A stretch of DNA of 64,000 nucleotides, taken from Oceanicaulis sp. HTCC2633. Lineage in GTDB: Bacteria; Pseudomonadota; Alphaproteobacteria; Caulobacterales; Maricaulaceae. A program made the position numbers and the translations under genes. Under the pieces are notes generated by a model. It saw only the letters and a list, made by a program, of their open reading frames with translations, was not told the DNA's origin and did not search any database. The stretch spans positions 1,629,251 to 1,693,250 of the forward strand of contig NZ_CH672428.1 of the NCBI RefSeq assembly GCF_000152745.1, written 5' to 3'. Of the stretch, positions 42,871-51,758 are shown in pieces. Positions within the stretch are counted from its first letter, which is position 1. Each line of letters opens with the position of its first letter.

Positions 42871-43884
42871 TTACTCGTTCCGATCCGAACCGCGATCCCG
42901 GTTCAGGCGCGCCTGCGCCTCAAGCGCGCGCACCAGAACCTTGATCTCATCGCGCAGAAGCCGCGCGCTTTCGCGCTGGCTTTCCGCCGCATCATCCGCA
43001 AATCGAGCCATGATGGTTTCCAGCTGGCGCGTATGACGCTCCAGCGTGTGGGTCAGCCGGTCCAGCGCATCCGCGCTCTGCTCCAGAAGCGCGCCCACAT
43101 AGGCGCCCGAGCCGCCGCCCTCATCCGGGCTGGCGCCTTGCGGGCCGGCGTTGGCGAGGCGGGAAATCGAGGAGAGCCATTCCTCCACCTCGTTGTAGAA
43201 GCGGTTCTGCGCCCGGCTGGCCTGCAGCTCGAGAAAGCCGATGATCAAGGAGCCGGCCAGACCGAAGAGCGATGACGCGAACGCCGTGCCCATGCCCGCA
43301 ATGGGCTCCTCGATCGCGCTCATCAGGGCCATGGCGTCCGTTTCCCCGGCGCCGGTGGAGCTGGCGGACACCGCGCGCACGGCGTCGCCCACATTGCCCA
43401 CCACCTGCAACAGGCCCCAGAACGTGCCCAGCAGACCGAGAAAGATCAGCAGGCGCCCGAAATACCGGGTGAAGGCCCCGCTTTCCGCCATGCGGGCGGC
43501 GACCGAGTCCAGCACCACGCGAGCCGACGCCGCCGACAGGCGGGACCGGCCATCGGCCGCATCGGTGATCAGCGCCGCCATGGGGGCGATCATGGCGGGC
43601 GGGCTGGGCAGCTGGTCGGGGTGATCCGCCTCGTTCAGGCGCACCAGCCAGCGCGCGCTCGGCCCGATGGCGAGCGCCTGCTGGAAGGTGTAGAGGATGC
43701 CGATGAACAGCACGCCCAGGATCAGGCCATTAATGGCGGGGTTCGCCTCGAACGCCAGGATCAGCGGCTGGTTCAGGAGCGCGGCCAGCAGCACCACGAC
43801 CGCCAGGAACACGATCATCCAGAGAATGTAATTCCCGGGCCCGGTGAACCGGGCCTTGCGGCGCGAAGCTTTCGGATCAGCCAT
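42871..43884 (-). CDS. MotA/TolQ/ExbB-like proton channel protein
   Basis: This 337-residue membrane protein has helices near residues 20-40, 50-70, 148-170 and 200-220. The third and fourth hold FGRLLIFLGLLGTFWGLLQVV and GMGTAFASSLFGLAGSLIIG, the MotA_ExbB signature. A cytoplasmic loop lies between them and a helical tail of about 110 residues follows. With the OmpA-domain partner it should form a proton-driven stator-type channel. It is unlike the flagellar MotA at 1709. The pair is conserved in many alphaproteobacteria with no known function. Confidence 0.88.
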   Translation of the reverse strand: MADPKASRRKARFTGPGNYILWMIVFLAVVVLLAALLNQPLILAFEANPAINGLILGVLFIGILYTFQQALAIGPSARWLVRLNEADHPDQLPSPPAMIAPMAALITDAADGRSRLSAASARVVLDSVAARMAESGAFTRYFGRLLIFLGLLGTFWGLLQVVGNVGDAVRAVSASSTGAGETDAMALMSAIEEPIAGMGTAFASSLFGLAGSLIIGFLELQASRAQNRFYNEVEEWLSSISRLANAGPQGASPDEGGGSGAYVGALLEQSADALDRLTHTLERHTRQLETIMARFADDAAESQRESARLLRDEIKVLVRALEAQARLNRDRGSDRNE

Positions 43885-44105
43885 TCAGCGCAGCTCCCTC
43901 ATCTGGCGCGTCAGCACTTCTGCAGGCTTGGCCTACCCCGCCATCAAACGCAAGGGTCTTGGCGGGAATGAGGCAAGGATGCGGCTCAAGCCCGACCCAC
44001 ACTCAAATTTCTTTTCCCCGCTGGCGAACGGTTTGCCTTGCCTGAAACCTTAAGCGGCGTTAACCCTATTCAGAGCAATGTTGCATCGCAGCACCAGGAT
44101 CCGCC

Positions 44106-44468
44106 ATGCCGCTCAGACTGAAGCGTTGGACATACCGGATCAACCAGCACGACATCGTGCTGGAGTGCGGCTTCACATTGTGGGGCTGGGCGCAGGCGCG
44201 GCTTGTTGTGGACGGCGCCGAACTGGCGCACCGCAAAGGGTGCCGGTTCTGGCCGCTATCGCTTGAAACGCGGGTCGATGCTGCGCAGCCGGCCATGCCG
44301 ATCCGCGCCGTGATTACGCCCGGGCTTTTCAGTGTGCATAACGAGTTCTGGGCCCATGGCGTTCCGGCGGCCGCGCCGGACCGAGCCTTCAAGGGCTGGC
44401 TGGACGCGCCGCGCGGGAGCTGGCCTGACGCCGGACCCGCACGACGTTCCGCACAAGAACGCGCCTAG
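44106..44468 (+). CDS. hypothetical protein
   Basis: This 120-residue protein starts MPLRLKRWTYRINQHDIVLE and has about 100 residues of mixed beta character, with several Trp, then a Pro/Arg-rich tail. An AGGA lies 6 bp before the ATG. I do not recognise a family. It is a single rightward gene between two leftward runs, and its last 4 bp overlap the stop of the inositol phosphatase gene. Confidence 0.55.
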   Translation: MPLRLKRWTYRINQHDIVLECGFTLWGWAQARLVVDGAELAHRKGCRFWPLSLETRVDAAQPAMPIRAVITPGLFSVHNEFWAHGVPAAAPDRAFKGWLDAPRGSWPDAGPARRSAQERA

Positions 44469-45262
44469 CTGGCGGCTTTCGCCAGCATCTCGCGCAACTC
44501 CTTGATCACCCTCTCATTGCCGGCGGCGATATGGCCGGTCTCGAGCACATCGGTGCCAGGATCAATGGCGCCGGCGAAGCCGCCCGCCTCACGCACGAGC
44601 ACCAGGCCGGCGGCGATATCCCAGGATTTCAGATTGCGTTCCCAGAAGCCGTCAAACCGGCCCGCCGCCGTCCAGGCCAGATCGAGCGACGCTGCGCCAT
44701 AGCGGCGCACGCCGGCCGTCATCGGCATGATCTGGTGCAATTCCTTGAGGAACTGGGCGTGCCCCTTCTTGCCGAAGAACGGCATGCCGGTGGCGATGAC
44801 GCAGTCATGCAGGTCGCGGCGCTCGGCCACGCGCAGACGGCGGTCATTCATATAGGCGCCCCGGCCCTTCTCGGCGTGGAACAGCTCGTCGGTCGCGGGG
44901 TTGTAGACTACGCCCGCCACAATCTCGCCCTCGCGCTCCAGCGCCACCGAGATGGCGAAGTGCGGCTGGGCGTGCATGAAGTTCAGCGTGCCGTCCAGCG
45001 GATCAATGATCCAGCGGTGGGAGCGGTCGGTGCCTTCAACAACGCCGCGCTCTTCCATCAGGAAGCCATAGCCCGGACGCGCCTTGGACAGGACCTCAAA
45101 CAGGATCTCTTCAGACTTCATGTCGGACGCGGTGACGAAGTCCGCCGGGCCCTTCTTGGAGACCTGAAGGTTCTCGATTTCACCAAAGTCACGCGCCAGA
45201 CGGCGGCCCGCTTTGCGGACCGCGTCGGTCATGACCTGCATCAGTGCGGATACCTGAGCCAA
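44465..45262 (-). CDS. suhB: inositol monophosphatase family protein (SuhB-like)
   Basis: This 265-residue protein has the metal-binding motifs EERG, IIDPLDGTLNFMH (family signature, about residues 84-96) and KSWDIAAGLVLVREAGG near the C-terminus. These enzymes dephosphorylate inositol-1-phosphate with magnesium; E. coli SuhB also takes part in ribosomal RNA antitermination. The start is a TTG at 45262 with GGAG 6 bp upstream, overlapping the end of efp, which lies 3 bp away. The two form an operon. Confidence 0.92.
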   Translation of the reverse strand: MAQVSALMQVMTDAVRKAGRRLARDFGEIENLQVSKKGPADFVTASDMKSEEILFEVLSKARPGYGFLMEERGVVEGTDRSHRWIIDPLDGTLNFMHAQPHFAISVALEREGEIVAGVVYNPATDELFHAEKGRGAYMNDRRLRVAERRDLHDCVIATGMPFFGKKGHAQFLKELHQIMPMTAGVRRYGAASLDLAWTAAGRFDGFWERNLKSWDIAAGLVLVREAGGFAGAIDPGTDVLETGHIAAGNERVIKELREMLAKAAS

Positions 45263-45265
45263 GAT

Positions 45266-45832
45266 CTACTCCGCGCGACGGACGTAGGAACCGTCCTCGG
45301 TGGCCACCACGATGCGCTCGCCCACGCCCACGAAAGGCGGAACCGCGGTGCGCACATTGCCGGTCAGGATGGCGGGCTTGAACGAGTTCGCCGCCGTCTG
45401 GCCCTTGACCACCGGCTCGGTCTCAATGACTTCGAGCTCCACATGCTTGGGCAGCTCGATGCCGATCGGCTTCTCTTCGTAGATTTCCAGAACGACCATC
45501 ATGCCGTCGGTCAGATAGGCCGCACGGTCCTCGCCCACGAAATCGATGGGCAGATTGGTCTGCTCATAGGTCTCGGTGTCCATGAAAACCAGCATCTCGC
45601 CCTCGGGATAGAGGAACTGGTGGTCTTTCTGCTCGAGGCGCACGCGCTCGACCTTGTCCGCAGAGCGGAAGCGTTCATTGAGCTTGCGACCGTCGAGCAG
45701 GTTCTTCAGTTCGACCTGGGCGAACGCGCCGCCCTTGCCCGGTTTCACGTGATCCGCTTTCACCGCCACCCACAGGGTGTCCTGGTGCTTGATCACGTTG
45801 CCGGGCTTGATTTCATTGCCGTTGATTTTCAT
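45266..45832 (-). CDS. efp: elongation factor P
   Basis: This 188-residue protein has the three beta-barrel domains of EF-P. Residues 28-36 read HVKPGKGGA, with Lys33 at the position that is modified in many bacteria. EF-P enters ribosomes stalled at polyproline stretches and restarts peptide bond formation. The start at 45832 is fixed by homology; the frame is open to 45868. No epmA, epmB or earP gene is in the window, so any modification is unknown. suhB follows directly. Confidence 0.95.
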   Translation of the reverse strand: MKINGNEIKPGNVIKHQDTLWVAVKADHVKPGKGGAFAQVELKNLLDGRKLNERFRSADKVERVRLEQKDHQFLYPEGEMLVFMDTETYEQTNLPIDFVGEDRAAYLTDGMMVVLEIYEEKPIGIELPKHVELEVIETEPVVKGQTAANSFKPAILTGNVRTAVPPFVGVGERIVVATEDGSYVRRAE

Positions 45833-45962
45833 CGGAAGGTCCGTTCCTGGAACGGGCGCGCCGCACAAACCACCAGCGCCGCCCTGTAATTCAGCCGCGC
45901 TCGTTTAACAGGGAGACCCCTGACGGGCAAGCTGTGCGTCAGAATCCGCCCCGTCGCACACT

Positions 45963-47135
45963 CTAGAAGGGGCTCGATTCCACTGCTGCTTCGACCCGCA
46001 CCCGCTCCAGAACCGCCTCCGGCAGGGCGTTTTCCAGGCTCGCCTCCAGACGATCGCGATCAAAGTCTTCCGGCGTGCGTCCGCCCCGCGGAGCGGCTGC
46101 GCGGAGCACCCAGTAATAGGCGCGCTCGAGATCCCGCGGCGCGCCATCCCCCGTCGCCAGTGCGTAGGCCAGAAGGAACTGGCTGTCGGGATCATTCGCC
46201 TCGGCGCCCTGTCGCGCCCAGTCCACAGCTTCCGAGGGATTGGGGGCGCGGTCCGCCACGCCCTGATAGAGCAGAAGCGCATGCTGGCCCATGGCGGCGG
46301 GGAGGCCATATTCGGCGGCCATCCGGATCATCCGGGCGCCTGCGGCTTCATCCGCCTCGCCGCCTTCACCCTCCATCAGCATCAGTCCGGCGATCAGCGC
46401 GGAGCTGGGATCGCCCGCCTCGCCCGCTCGCACATACCAGACTCGCGCCGCCTCGAGATCATGCGGACCATGGTCCCAGTCCGCGAGCGCAAAGGCGTAA
46501 TCGCCATACGCCTCGAAGCGCCCGCTTTCCGCAGCCAGCTGCAGCCAGTTCAGCGCTTCGCTCGCCGCGCCCGGATCACCTCGCTCCATCAGGTACAGGC
46601 CATACTCATGGGCGGCGCGCGCATCGCCTGCTTCCGCCGCCTGCGCCAGAAATTCGCGCGACTGCCAGGCCTGGAGGCCGCCACGGCCCTCGCTGGCGAG
46701 GCGCGACAGGATGATCAGGGCGTCCGGCTCACCCAGTTCCGCCGCGCGACGGAACCAGCGCACGGCGTCTTCATCACTCGCTTCCCCGGTCAGGCCATGA
46801 AGCCGGATATGGCCCGCCAGCGTCGCGCCGCGCGCTTCACCGCCCGCCGCCGCACGCTGAGCATGAATGAGCGCGCCCTGGAAATCACCGACCAGATAGG
46901 CTGCAGAGGCGCTCGCCATGGCCGAATTGGTCTGGGAGCGCCCTTCGACGGCATCGCCGCTGGCGTCACGGGCGAAGTCCTCCGCCAGGCCTTCCGGCAG
47001 GGGCGGCAAGTCGGCCTGAGACGGGACGCCGTCCTCAACCTGTTCAGCGGTCGGAACCGTGGGCGCGTCTTCCTGCGCCCAGGCGGCGCCGCCGAGCGCG
47101 AGGATCAATCCAAGAGTTGAGACAAGCCGGCGCAT
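45963..47135 (-). CDS. secreted SEL1-repeat protein
   Basis: This 390-residue protein has a signal peptide (residues 1-20, cleavage near AWAQ). About eight SEL1-type repeats follow, for example AVRWFRRAAELGEPDALIIL and EALNWLQLAAESGRFEAYGD. Such repeats form helical scaffolds for partner proteins, often in the periplasm. The ATG at 47135 follows GGAGGCCGC. Its first 31 bp overlap the end of thiE, so the two are cotranscribed. Confidence 0.85.
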   Translation of the reverse strand: MRRLVSTLGLILALGGAAWAQEDAPTVPTAEQVEDGVPSQADLPPLPEGLAEDFARDASGDAVEGRSQTNSAMASASAAYLVGDFQGALIHAQRAAAGGEARGATLAGHIRLHGLTGEASDEDAVRWFRRAAELGEPDALIILSRLASEGRGGLQAWQSREFLAQAAEAGDARAAHEYGLYLMERGDPGAASEALNWLQLAAESGRFEAYGDYAFALADWDHGPHDLEAARVWYVRAGEAGDPSSALIAGLMLMEGEGGEADEAAGARMIRMAAEYGLPAAMGQHALLLYQGVADRAPNPSEAVDWARQGAEANDPDSQFLLAYALATGDGAPRDLERAYYWVLRAAAPRGGRTPEDFDRDRLEASLENALPEAVLERVRVEAAVESSPF

Positions 47136-47716
47136 GCGGCCTCCGGTCCTTCGGGGTGCGACCAGACCCCGCCGCACACTGCAATATAATCGGCCCCGGC
47201 CGCGATCACCTCGGAGGCGTTCTCCAGGGTTATTCCCCCGATCGCGACGCAGGGCAGTTCGAAAAGCTCGGTCCACCAGACCAGGATGTCCAGATCAGCG
47301 CGGGTCTTGGGCGATTTCGTGGCGGTGTCGAAAAAAGCGCCGAACGCGACGTAATCAGCGCCCTGCTCGCCCGCCAGCATGGCCAGATGGCGACTGTCAT
47401 GACAGGTGACGCCGACAATGCCCTTTGGCCCCACCGCCGCGCGCGCCTGCTTGATCGAGCCATCCTCCTGACCGATATGGACGCCGTCACACCCCAGCTT
47501 CGCCGCCAGAACGGGATCATCATTCATGATCACGGAAACTCCGCGCTGGTGCGCGATCTCGATCAGCCTGGGCGCAAGCGCCTCGATCTCGTCCTGACCC
47601 TGGTCTTTCAAGCGAAGCTGCAGCGCCGAGACGCGACCGGCGTCCAGCGTGCGCGCCAGCACATCCGCGAAATCAGCGTCAATCTTGGGCGGGGTGAGGA
47701 GATACAGTTCGGCCAT
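47105..47716 (-). CDS. thiE: thiamine phosphate synthase
   Basis: This 203-residue TIM-barrel protein has the ThiE features ALQLRLKDQ, VIMNDDP, CDGVHIGQEDG, YVAFGAFFDTATKS and CVAIGGITLENA. It joins HMP-pyrophosphate and the thiazole phosphate to make thiamine phosphate. The ATG at 47716 follows AGGAGAGGGCT. It overlaps its neighbours on both sides, the C40 peptidase by 38 bp and the SEL1 gene by 31 bp. No other thiamine gene is in the window. Confidence 0.9.
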   Translation of the reverse strand: MAELYLLTPPKIDADFADVLARTLDAGRVSALQLRLKDQGQDEIEALAPRLIEIAHQRGVSVIMNDDPVLAAKLGCDGVHIGQEDGSIKQARAAVGPKGIVGVTCHDSRHLAMLAGEQGADYVAFGAFFDTATKSPKTRADLDILVWWTELFELPCVAIGGITLENASEVIAAGADYIAVCGGVWSHPEGPEAACAGLSQLLD

Positions 47717-48209
47717 AGCCCTCTCCTAACCCGGCGCAACGCGAAAAGGAACGGCCTGAATCCGCACCCTGCAGAACCGCAGGGGGTTCGGCCCTGACGG
47801 GCAGGCCCGCAAGGTCCCAGACCCGTCCCCGCCCCCTGGCCCTGACAACGCCATAGCGCTGGCCTCGCGCCTCGACCGTGCCGCCCTGCCCGTCAGAGAT
47901 CGCCACATGGCCCGACCCGTAATGATGCGGACGGCGCACGAGGATCGCTCCGGGCGTGTCATAAGCGGCTTCAAGATCAATGGCGTTCGCCGGGTCCTCC
48001 GCCCATCTGATCCAGGCGCCGGAATAGGGATGCCCGGCCACAGTCAGCCCCAGCTTCAGCCCGTGGGTCTGATACACGCACCAGCTGACGAAGTCGGCGC
48101 AATCCCAGGGCCCGGCATAGTCCGGGTCTTCCAGATCGGCGGCCGCGCCCAGTTGATAGGCTTGCCCCAGATGCGCGGATGCGCGCCGCACCAGTTCCTG
48201 ACCCGTCAT
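47679..48209 (-). CDS. NlpC/P60 or CHAP-like cysteine peptidase
   Basis: This 176-residue protein has the cysteine-peptidase pattern GPWDCADFVSWCVY, with Cys37 as likely nucleophile, and GSGHVAISDG with the catalytic His near residue 100. Gly-rich strands follow. This family cleaves peptides in the cell wall. No signal peptide is visible, so it may act in the cytoplasm or be exported in another way. The last 30 residues look unstructured and overlap the start of thiE by 38 bp. Confidence 0.8.
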   Translation of the reverse strand: MTGQELVRRASAHLGQAYQLGAAADLEDPDYAGPWDCADFVSWCVYQTHGLKLGLTVAGHPYSGAWIRWAEDPANAIDLEAAYDTPGAILVRRPHHYGSGHVAISDGQGGTVEARGQRYGVVRARGRGRVWDLAGLPVRAEPPAVLQGADSGRSFSRCAGLGEGYGRTVSPHPAQD

Positions 48210-48265
48210 GGTTCACCCCTTTGCTGACAGACTGTCAGTATGGGGTCGCCGCGCGCCGCTGCGGA

Positions 48266-49015
48266 TTAGTTGCGGACAGGCTTGTGGACAAACCCGGCGC
48301 GGATCGTGATCGGCCATCGCACCCGGATCTCGCCCTCGCCCCAGGCCTTGCGCGCCTTGTCCAGATACCCGTTGATCATTTCGTCTTCACCGTCCGCCCG
48401 CGCAGCGCGCAGGGCAGACCAGCTTTCCAGATAGGCGCGCATTTCCTCGAAGGTCCAGTCATGGATGATCGCCCCGCCCTTGGCCGGGATTGCATCAAAC
48501 GGGAAGTCGAACCGCGCATAGGCGGTCTCCACATCCTCGCGCTCGGGGCGCCACCAGGGATCCAGCGCCTGGTAGAGCTGGCCTATGGGTTTCATCGCTT
48601 CGGTATCGGCTTCGGCGTTGTTATAGGTGATCAGCGCCAGAACCGCGCCCGGCGCTGCAATGCGGCGCACCTCGGCGTAAAAGCGCGGCCTGTCAAACCA
48701 GTGCGCCGCCTGCGCGGCGGTGATGAGATTTGCGCTTCCGCTGGCGATCGGCAGCGCCTCGGCCGGGGCCCTGGCGTAACTGACCCGGGGATGAGGCCGG
48801 GCGTGGGCAAGCTGGCTTTCGCTGGGATCAAAGGCGCGCACGGATTTGAAATGCTCCGCCAGAAGAACGGATAACTGACCCGTGCCGCAGCCCACATCGA
48901 CCGCCAGGGTATGGTTGCTGACGAGCCCCTCCAGCGTGAAGGCGAGTTTGCCAGGATAGACCGGGCGTCCGGCGGCGTAGCGCGCGCCGCCCTGCTCAAA
49001 CGGGTTCGGGCTCAT
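48266..49015 (-). CDS. class I SAM-dependent methyltransferase
   Basis: This 249-residue protein resembles trans-aconitate methyltransferase-like Methyltransf_11 enzymes. It has FEQGGARYAAGRPVYPGKL, motif I LAVDVGCGTGQLSVLLAEH, AAQAAHWFDRPRFYAEVRRI and a C-terminal region of unknown use. The substrate cannot be named. The second ATG (49015) has GGAGA 6 bp upstream and is preferred to the one at 49021. It lies 54 bp after nadR in the same direction. Confidence 0.85.
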   Translation of the reverse strand: MSPNPFEQGGARYAAGRPVYPGKLAFTLEGLVSNHTLAVDVGCGTGQLSVLLAEHFKSVRAFDPSESQLAHARPHPRVSYARAPAEALPIASGSANLITAAQAAHWFDRPRFYAEVRRIAAPGAVLALITYNNAEADTEAMKPIGQLYQALDPWWRPEREDVETAYARFDFPFDAIPAKGGAIIHDWTFEEMRAYLESWSALRAARADGEDEMINGYLDKARKAWGEGEIRVRWPITIRAGFVHKPVRN

Positions 49016-49069
49016 TGTCATTCTCCGGTCTGCGTCAGACGTGTCACGATACCGCGACACCGCAAAAGG

Positions 49070-50059
49070 TCACGCCTGACGGATCAGATGCGGAAACCGG
49101 CGGGAAATTGCGTCCAGCGCGACGACGCGCCTGTGCTCCCAGCTCCCCGACAGGCGGACATAGTCCACACCCTGACGCTCAAGCGCTTCAACCGACAGTG
49201 CAAAAAAGCGCTCGCGATCGGCCGGATCGGAATAGACCCGCGTCCCGTCGTCCACGAAGGGCTGATCGATATCGGTGAGAAGATAGAGGTCACCCTCCGG
49301 CTCGGGGGACGGATCGAAGACAGAAGCGCCGAGCATCATTTGCGACCAGACCTCGGTCAGCAGCCCGTCCGTGTCCGAAATCACGAACCCGTCCGCCGTC
49401 CGGCGAGCGGCCTGGATCGCGGCTGCCTGCCCGGCTGCGATATTGCGCAGATCCTCTGCGCTGCAATCGGTCCCGTACAGCTCACACCAGGTGCGACCGA
49501 ATTCGGGCGCATACGCCCCGCCCAAAGCTCGCGCCAGGTCCTGGCCGAGCATGGACTTGCCCGTGCTTTCAGGACCATGAAGAACAATGGTCCGTGTGAA
49601 ATACGGTCGGGCCGGAGGCGCGATCATCGACCAGTGCGCCATCGGGGCCTGACGGATCTGCGTGCCGCTGACCGGGCGGCAGGCGCGCTCCGGATCCGCG
49701 GGCCAGAACTCGGCGCCCAGCTCCTGCGCCAGCCTCAGGCCGTAATCCTCGGACGCGAACACGCGATGGATCGGTTCGGGATGAACGCTGCGCACCAGTT
49801 CGCGCCAGATATCCCAGAAGTCCGGGCTCTCGGACGGCTCTTGCGGAACGTCGCGATCGAAATGCAGCACACGCGCGTCCGGATAGAGCGCGGACATCCA
49901 TTCATGGCGCAGCTTGCCTGGGATGGGTTCGCGCTCGAGCGAACAGACCAGTATGGTCAGCTGATCACACAGGCCGGCGGCGAAATCGCACAGATACATG
50001 TGCCCGGCATGGGGCGGCATGAACTTGCCCAGAACGAAGCCATGGACCGGGGTCGTCAT
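49070..50059 (-). CDS. nadR: NadR-type NMN adenylyltransferase / nicotinamide riboside kinase
   Basis: This 329-residue two-domain protein has an N-terminal nucleotidyltransferase domain with GKFMPPHAGHMYL (the HxGH motif) and FASEDYG. The C-terminal kinase domain carries the P-loop GPESTGKS (about residue 163). In known NadR proteins the kinase makes NMN from nicotinamide riboside and the first domain makes NAD. There is no DNA-binding domain, unlike the enterobacterial form. Its start overlaps the stop of pnuC in ATGA, which supports a riboside uptake and NAD salvage pathway. Confidence 0.92.
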   Translation of the reverse strand: MTTPVHGFVLGKFMPPHAGHMYLCDFAAGLCDQLTILVCSLEREPIPGKLRHEWMSALYPDARVLHFDRDVPQEPSESPDFWDIWRELVRSVHPEPIHRVFASEDYGLRLAQELGAEFWPADPERACRPVSGTQIRQAPMAHWSMIAPPARPYFTRTIVLHGPESTGKSMLGQDLARALGGAYAPEFGRTWCELYGTDCSAEDLRNIAAGQAAAIQAARRTADGFVISDTDGLLTEVWSQMMLGASVFDPSPEPEGDLYLLTDIDQPFVDDGTRVYSDPADRERFFALSVEALERQGVDYVRLSGSWEHRRVVALDAISRRFPHLIRQA

Positions 50060-50646
50060 TGCGCCGGCGCCGCCTCTGGCTCGACGGCGGAATCACGTCG
50101 CCACTGCCAGAAGCCCCAGACGCACATCAGCAGGAAGAGCGCATAGAGCCCGCTGGTGAGCATCAGCCCCTTATAGGCATAGACCCCGATGGCGACGACA
50201 TCCACGCCGATCCAGACCAGCCAGTTTTCCAGATATTTGCGCGCCAGCATGAACTGGGCGACCAGGCTGAAGCTCGTGGTCATCGCGTCCCAATAGGGCA
50301 GGTCCGCATCGGTGAAGCGGTCCATGACCAGCCCCAGCGCCAAAGCGCCGACAGCGCCAACCGCCAGCCAGGGCAAAAGCTTCTGAAACCCCAGCCAGAT
50401 CACCGGCGCCTGGCTGTTCGCCTCGGCCCTGTCGCGATGGCTCAGCCAGAACCACCACCCATAGGCCTGCAGCACGCAGAAGATCAGTTGCAGCCCGAAA
50501 TCGGAATACAGCCGCACATCAAAGAAGATGATGGCGTAAAGGCCGGTCATGGCGATGCCGACCGGCCAGGCCCACATGCTTTGCCGGATCAGGAAGAAGA
50601 GGCAAAGCACGCCGAGCCCGGCGGCGGTCGGTTCAAGCCATGACAT
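50056..50646 (-). CDS. pnuC: nicotinamide riboside transporter PnuC
   Basis: This 196-residue membrane protein has about seven helices and the PnuC features RQSMWAWPVGIAMTGLYAIIF, YGWWFWLS and SFSLVAQFMLARKYLENWLVWIGVD. PnuC lets nicotinamide riboside diffuse into the cell, where NadR traps it by phosphorylation. It starts 9 bp after the stop of the aldolase gene and overlaps nadR. Confidence 0.93.
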   Translation of the reverse strand: MSWLEPTAAGLGVLCLFFLIRQSMWAWPVGIAMTGLYAIIFFDVRLYSDFGLQLIFCVLQAYGWWFWLSHRDRAEANSQAPVIWLGFQKLLPWLAVGAVGALALGLVMDRFTDADLPYWDAMTTSFSLVAQFMLARKYLENWLVWIGVDVVAIGVYAYKGLMLTSGLYALFLLMCVWGFWQWRRDSAVEPEAAPAQ

Positions 50647-50655
50647 GAGCGAGGC

Positions 50656-51675
50656 TTAGCCTTCGCTTTCCAGGCCTTCATTCCACTCGCCCAGCGCGGC
50701 GAGGCCGTTCATGCGGGCGCGGTGGTTGAACGCTTTTTGGCCGGCTTCGACATTGGAGCCGCCCCAGGCTTTCAGAGGCGCCGCCTGCAGCGCGCGACCA
50801 TAGGAGAAGGTCAGCGGCCACGGCAGGTCAAAGCCTTCATTCATGATGTTCAGGTGCGCGGTGGCGTCTTCATCAGACTGACCGCCCGACAGGAAGGCGA
50901 TGCCCGGAACCGCCGCCGGGACGGTGTTCAGAAGGCACTGGACCGTCATCTCGGCCACTTCCTCGCGGCTGGCCTGATCGGCACATTTCTTGCCGGCGAT
51001 GACCATGTTGGGCTTGAGCACCGTGCCTTCCAGGATCACGCCCTGGTCAAACAGCTCGGCATAGAGGCGCTTGAGGGTGAACTCGGTCACTTCATAGCAA
51101 CGCTCGATGGAGTGATCGCCGTCCATCAGGACTTCGGGCTCCACGATCGGCACGATGTTGGCTTCCTGGCAGAGCGCGGCGTAGCGGGCCAGCGCGTGCA
51201 CGTTCACATCGACTGCGTACTGGGACGGAATGTCCTCGCCATTGACGTCGATGACTGCGCGCCACTTCGCGAAACGCGCGCCCAGCTCGTAATACTCCGC
51301 CAGACGCTCGCGCAGGCCGTCCAGCCCCTCGGTGACGGTCTCGCCTTCCGCGCCCGCCAGCGCTTTCGCGCCCGCATCCACCTTGATGCCCGGCACGGCG
51401 CCGGCGTCGGTGATGAGCTTGACCAGCGGCGTGCCGTCGGCGGCCTTCTGGCGGATCGTCTCGTCAAACAGGATGACGCCGGAGACGTGATCCGTCATTG
51501 CAGGCGTGGTGCGGAACAGCATCTCGCGCCAGTTGCGTCGGTTCTCCTCGGTGTTCTCAAGGCCGATGCCGTCAAAGCGCTTGCCGATGGTGCGCGTGGA
51601 TTCGTCGGCGGCCAGAATGCCCTTGCCCGGCGCCGTCATGCGGATCGCGATTTCGTTAAGCTGATCGATGTCCAT
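50656..51675 (-). CDS. class I fructose-bisphosphate aldolase
   Basis: This 339-residue protein has the class I aldolase features GKGILAADESTRTIGKR, RAVIDVNGEDIPSQ, IVPIVEPEVLMDGDHSIERC and the Schiff-base lysine in TVLKPNMVIAGKKC. FLSGGQSDEDATAHLN and the end of the barrel follow. It cleaves fructose-1,6-bisphosphate to DHAP and GAP without metal. The type is the eukaryote-like one found in many alphaproteobacteria. The ATG at 51675 follows AAGGGGGACGACGGTC. It lies between pgk and pnuC. Confidence 0.95.
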   Translation of the reverse strand: MDIDQLNEIAIRMTAPGKGILAADESTRTIGKRFDGIGLENTEENRRNWREMLFRTTPAMTDHVSGVILFDETIRQKAADGTPLVKLITDAGAVPGIKVDAGAKALAGAEGETVTEGLDGLRERLAEYYELGARFAKWRAVIDVNGEDIPSQYAVDVNVHALARYAALCQEANIVPIVEPEVLMDGDHSIERCYEVTEFTLKRLYAELFDQGVILEGTVLKPNMVIAGKKCADQASREEVAEMTVQCLLNTVPAAVPGIAFLSGGQSDEDATAHLNIMNEGFDLPWPLTFSYGRALQAAPLKAWGGSNVEAGQKAFNHRARMNGLAALGEWNEGLESEG

Positions 51676-51729
51676 GACCGTCGTCCCCCTTGAAAGAAAG
51701 TGTGGCGAGCCTCGCCGGATTGAGTGTGT

Positions 51730-51748
51730 TTCGCCCCGAGCGGGCGAA
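51730..51748 (-). other. hairpin after pgk
   Basis: TTCGCCC/GGGCGAA with a 5-base loop lies in the 83-bp gap between pgk and the aldolase gene. It has no U-tract. It may be an attenuator or an mRNA processing and stability element that allows different pgk and aldolase levels. Confidence 0.4.
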
Positions 51749-51758
51749 GGGTCAAGCT

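Noticed and set aside
41851-43884. Zorya-type anti-phage system
   Set aside because: Only a ZorA/ZorB-like pair would be present. No zorC, zorD or zorE gene is nearby and the neighbours are housekeeping genes.
44050-44070. Possible CtrA box (TTAA-N6-TTAAC)
   Set aside because: The spacing is 6, while the CtrA consensus has 7 bases between the half-sites.
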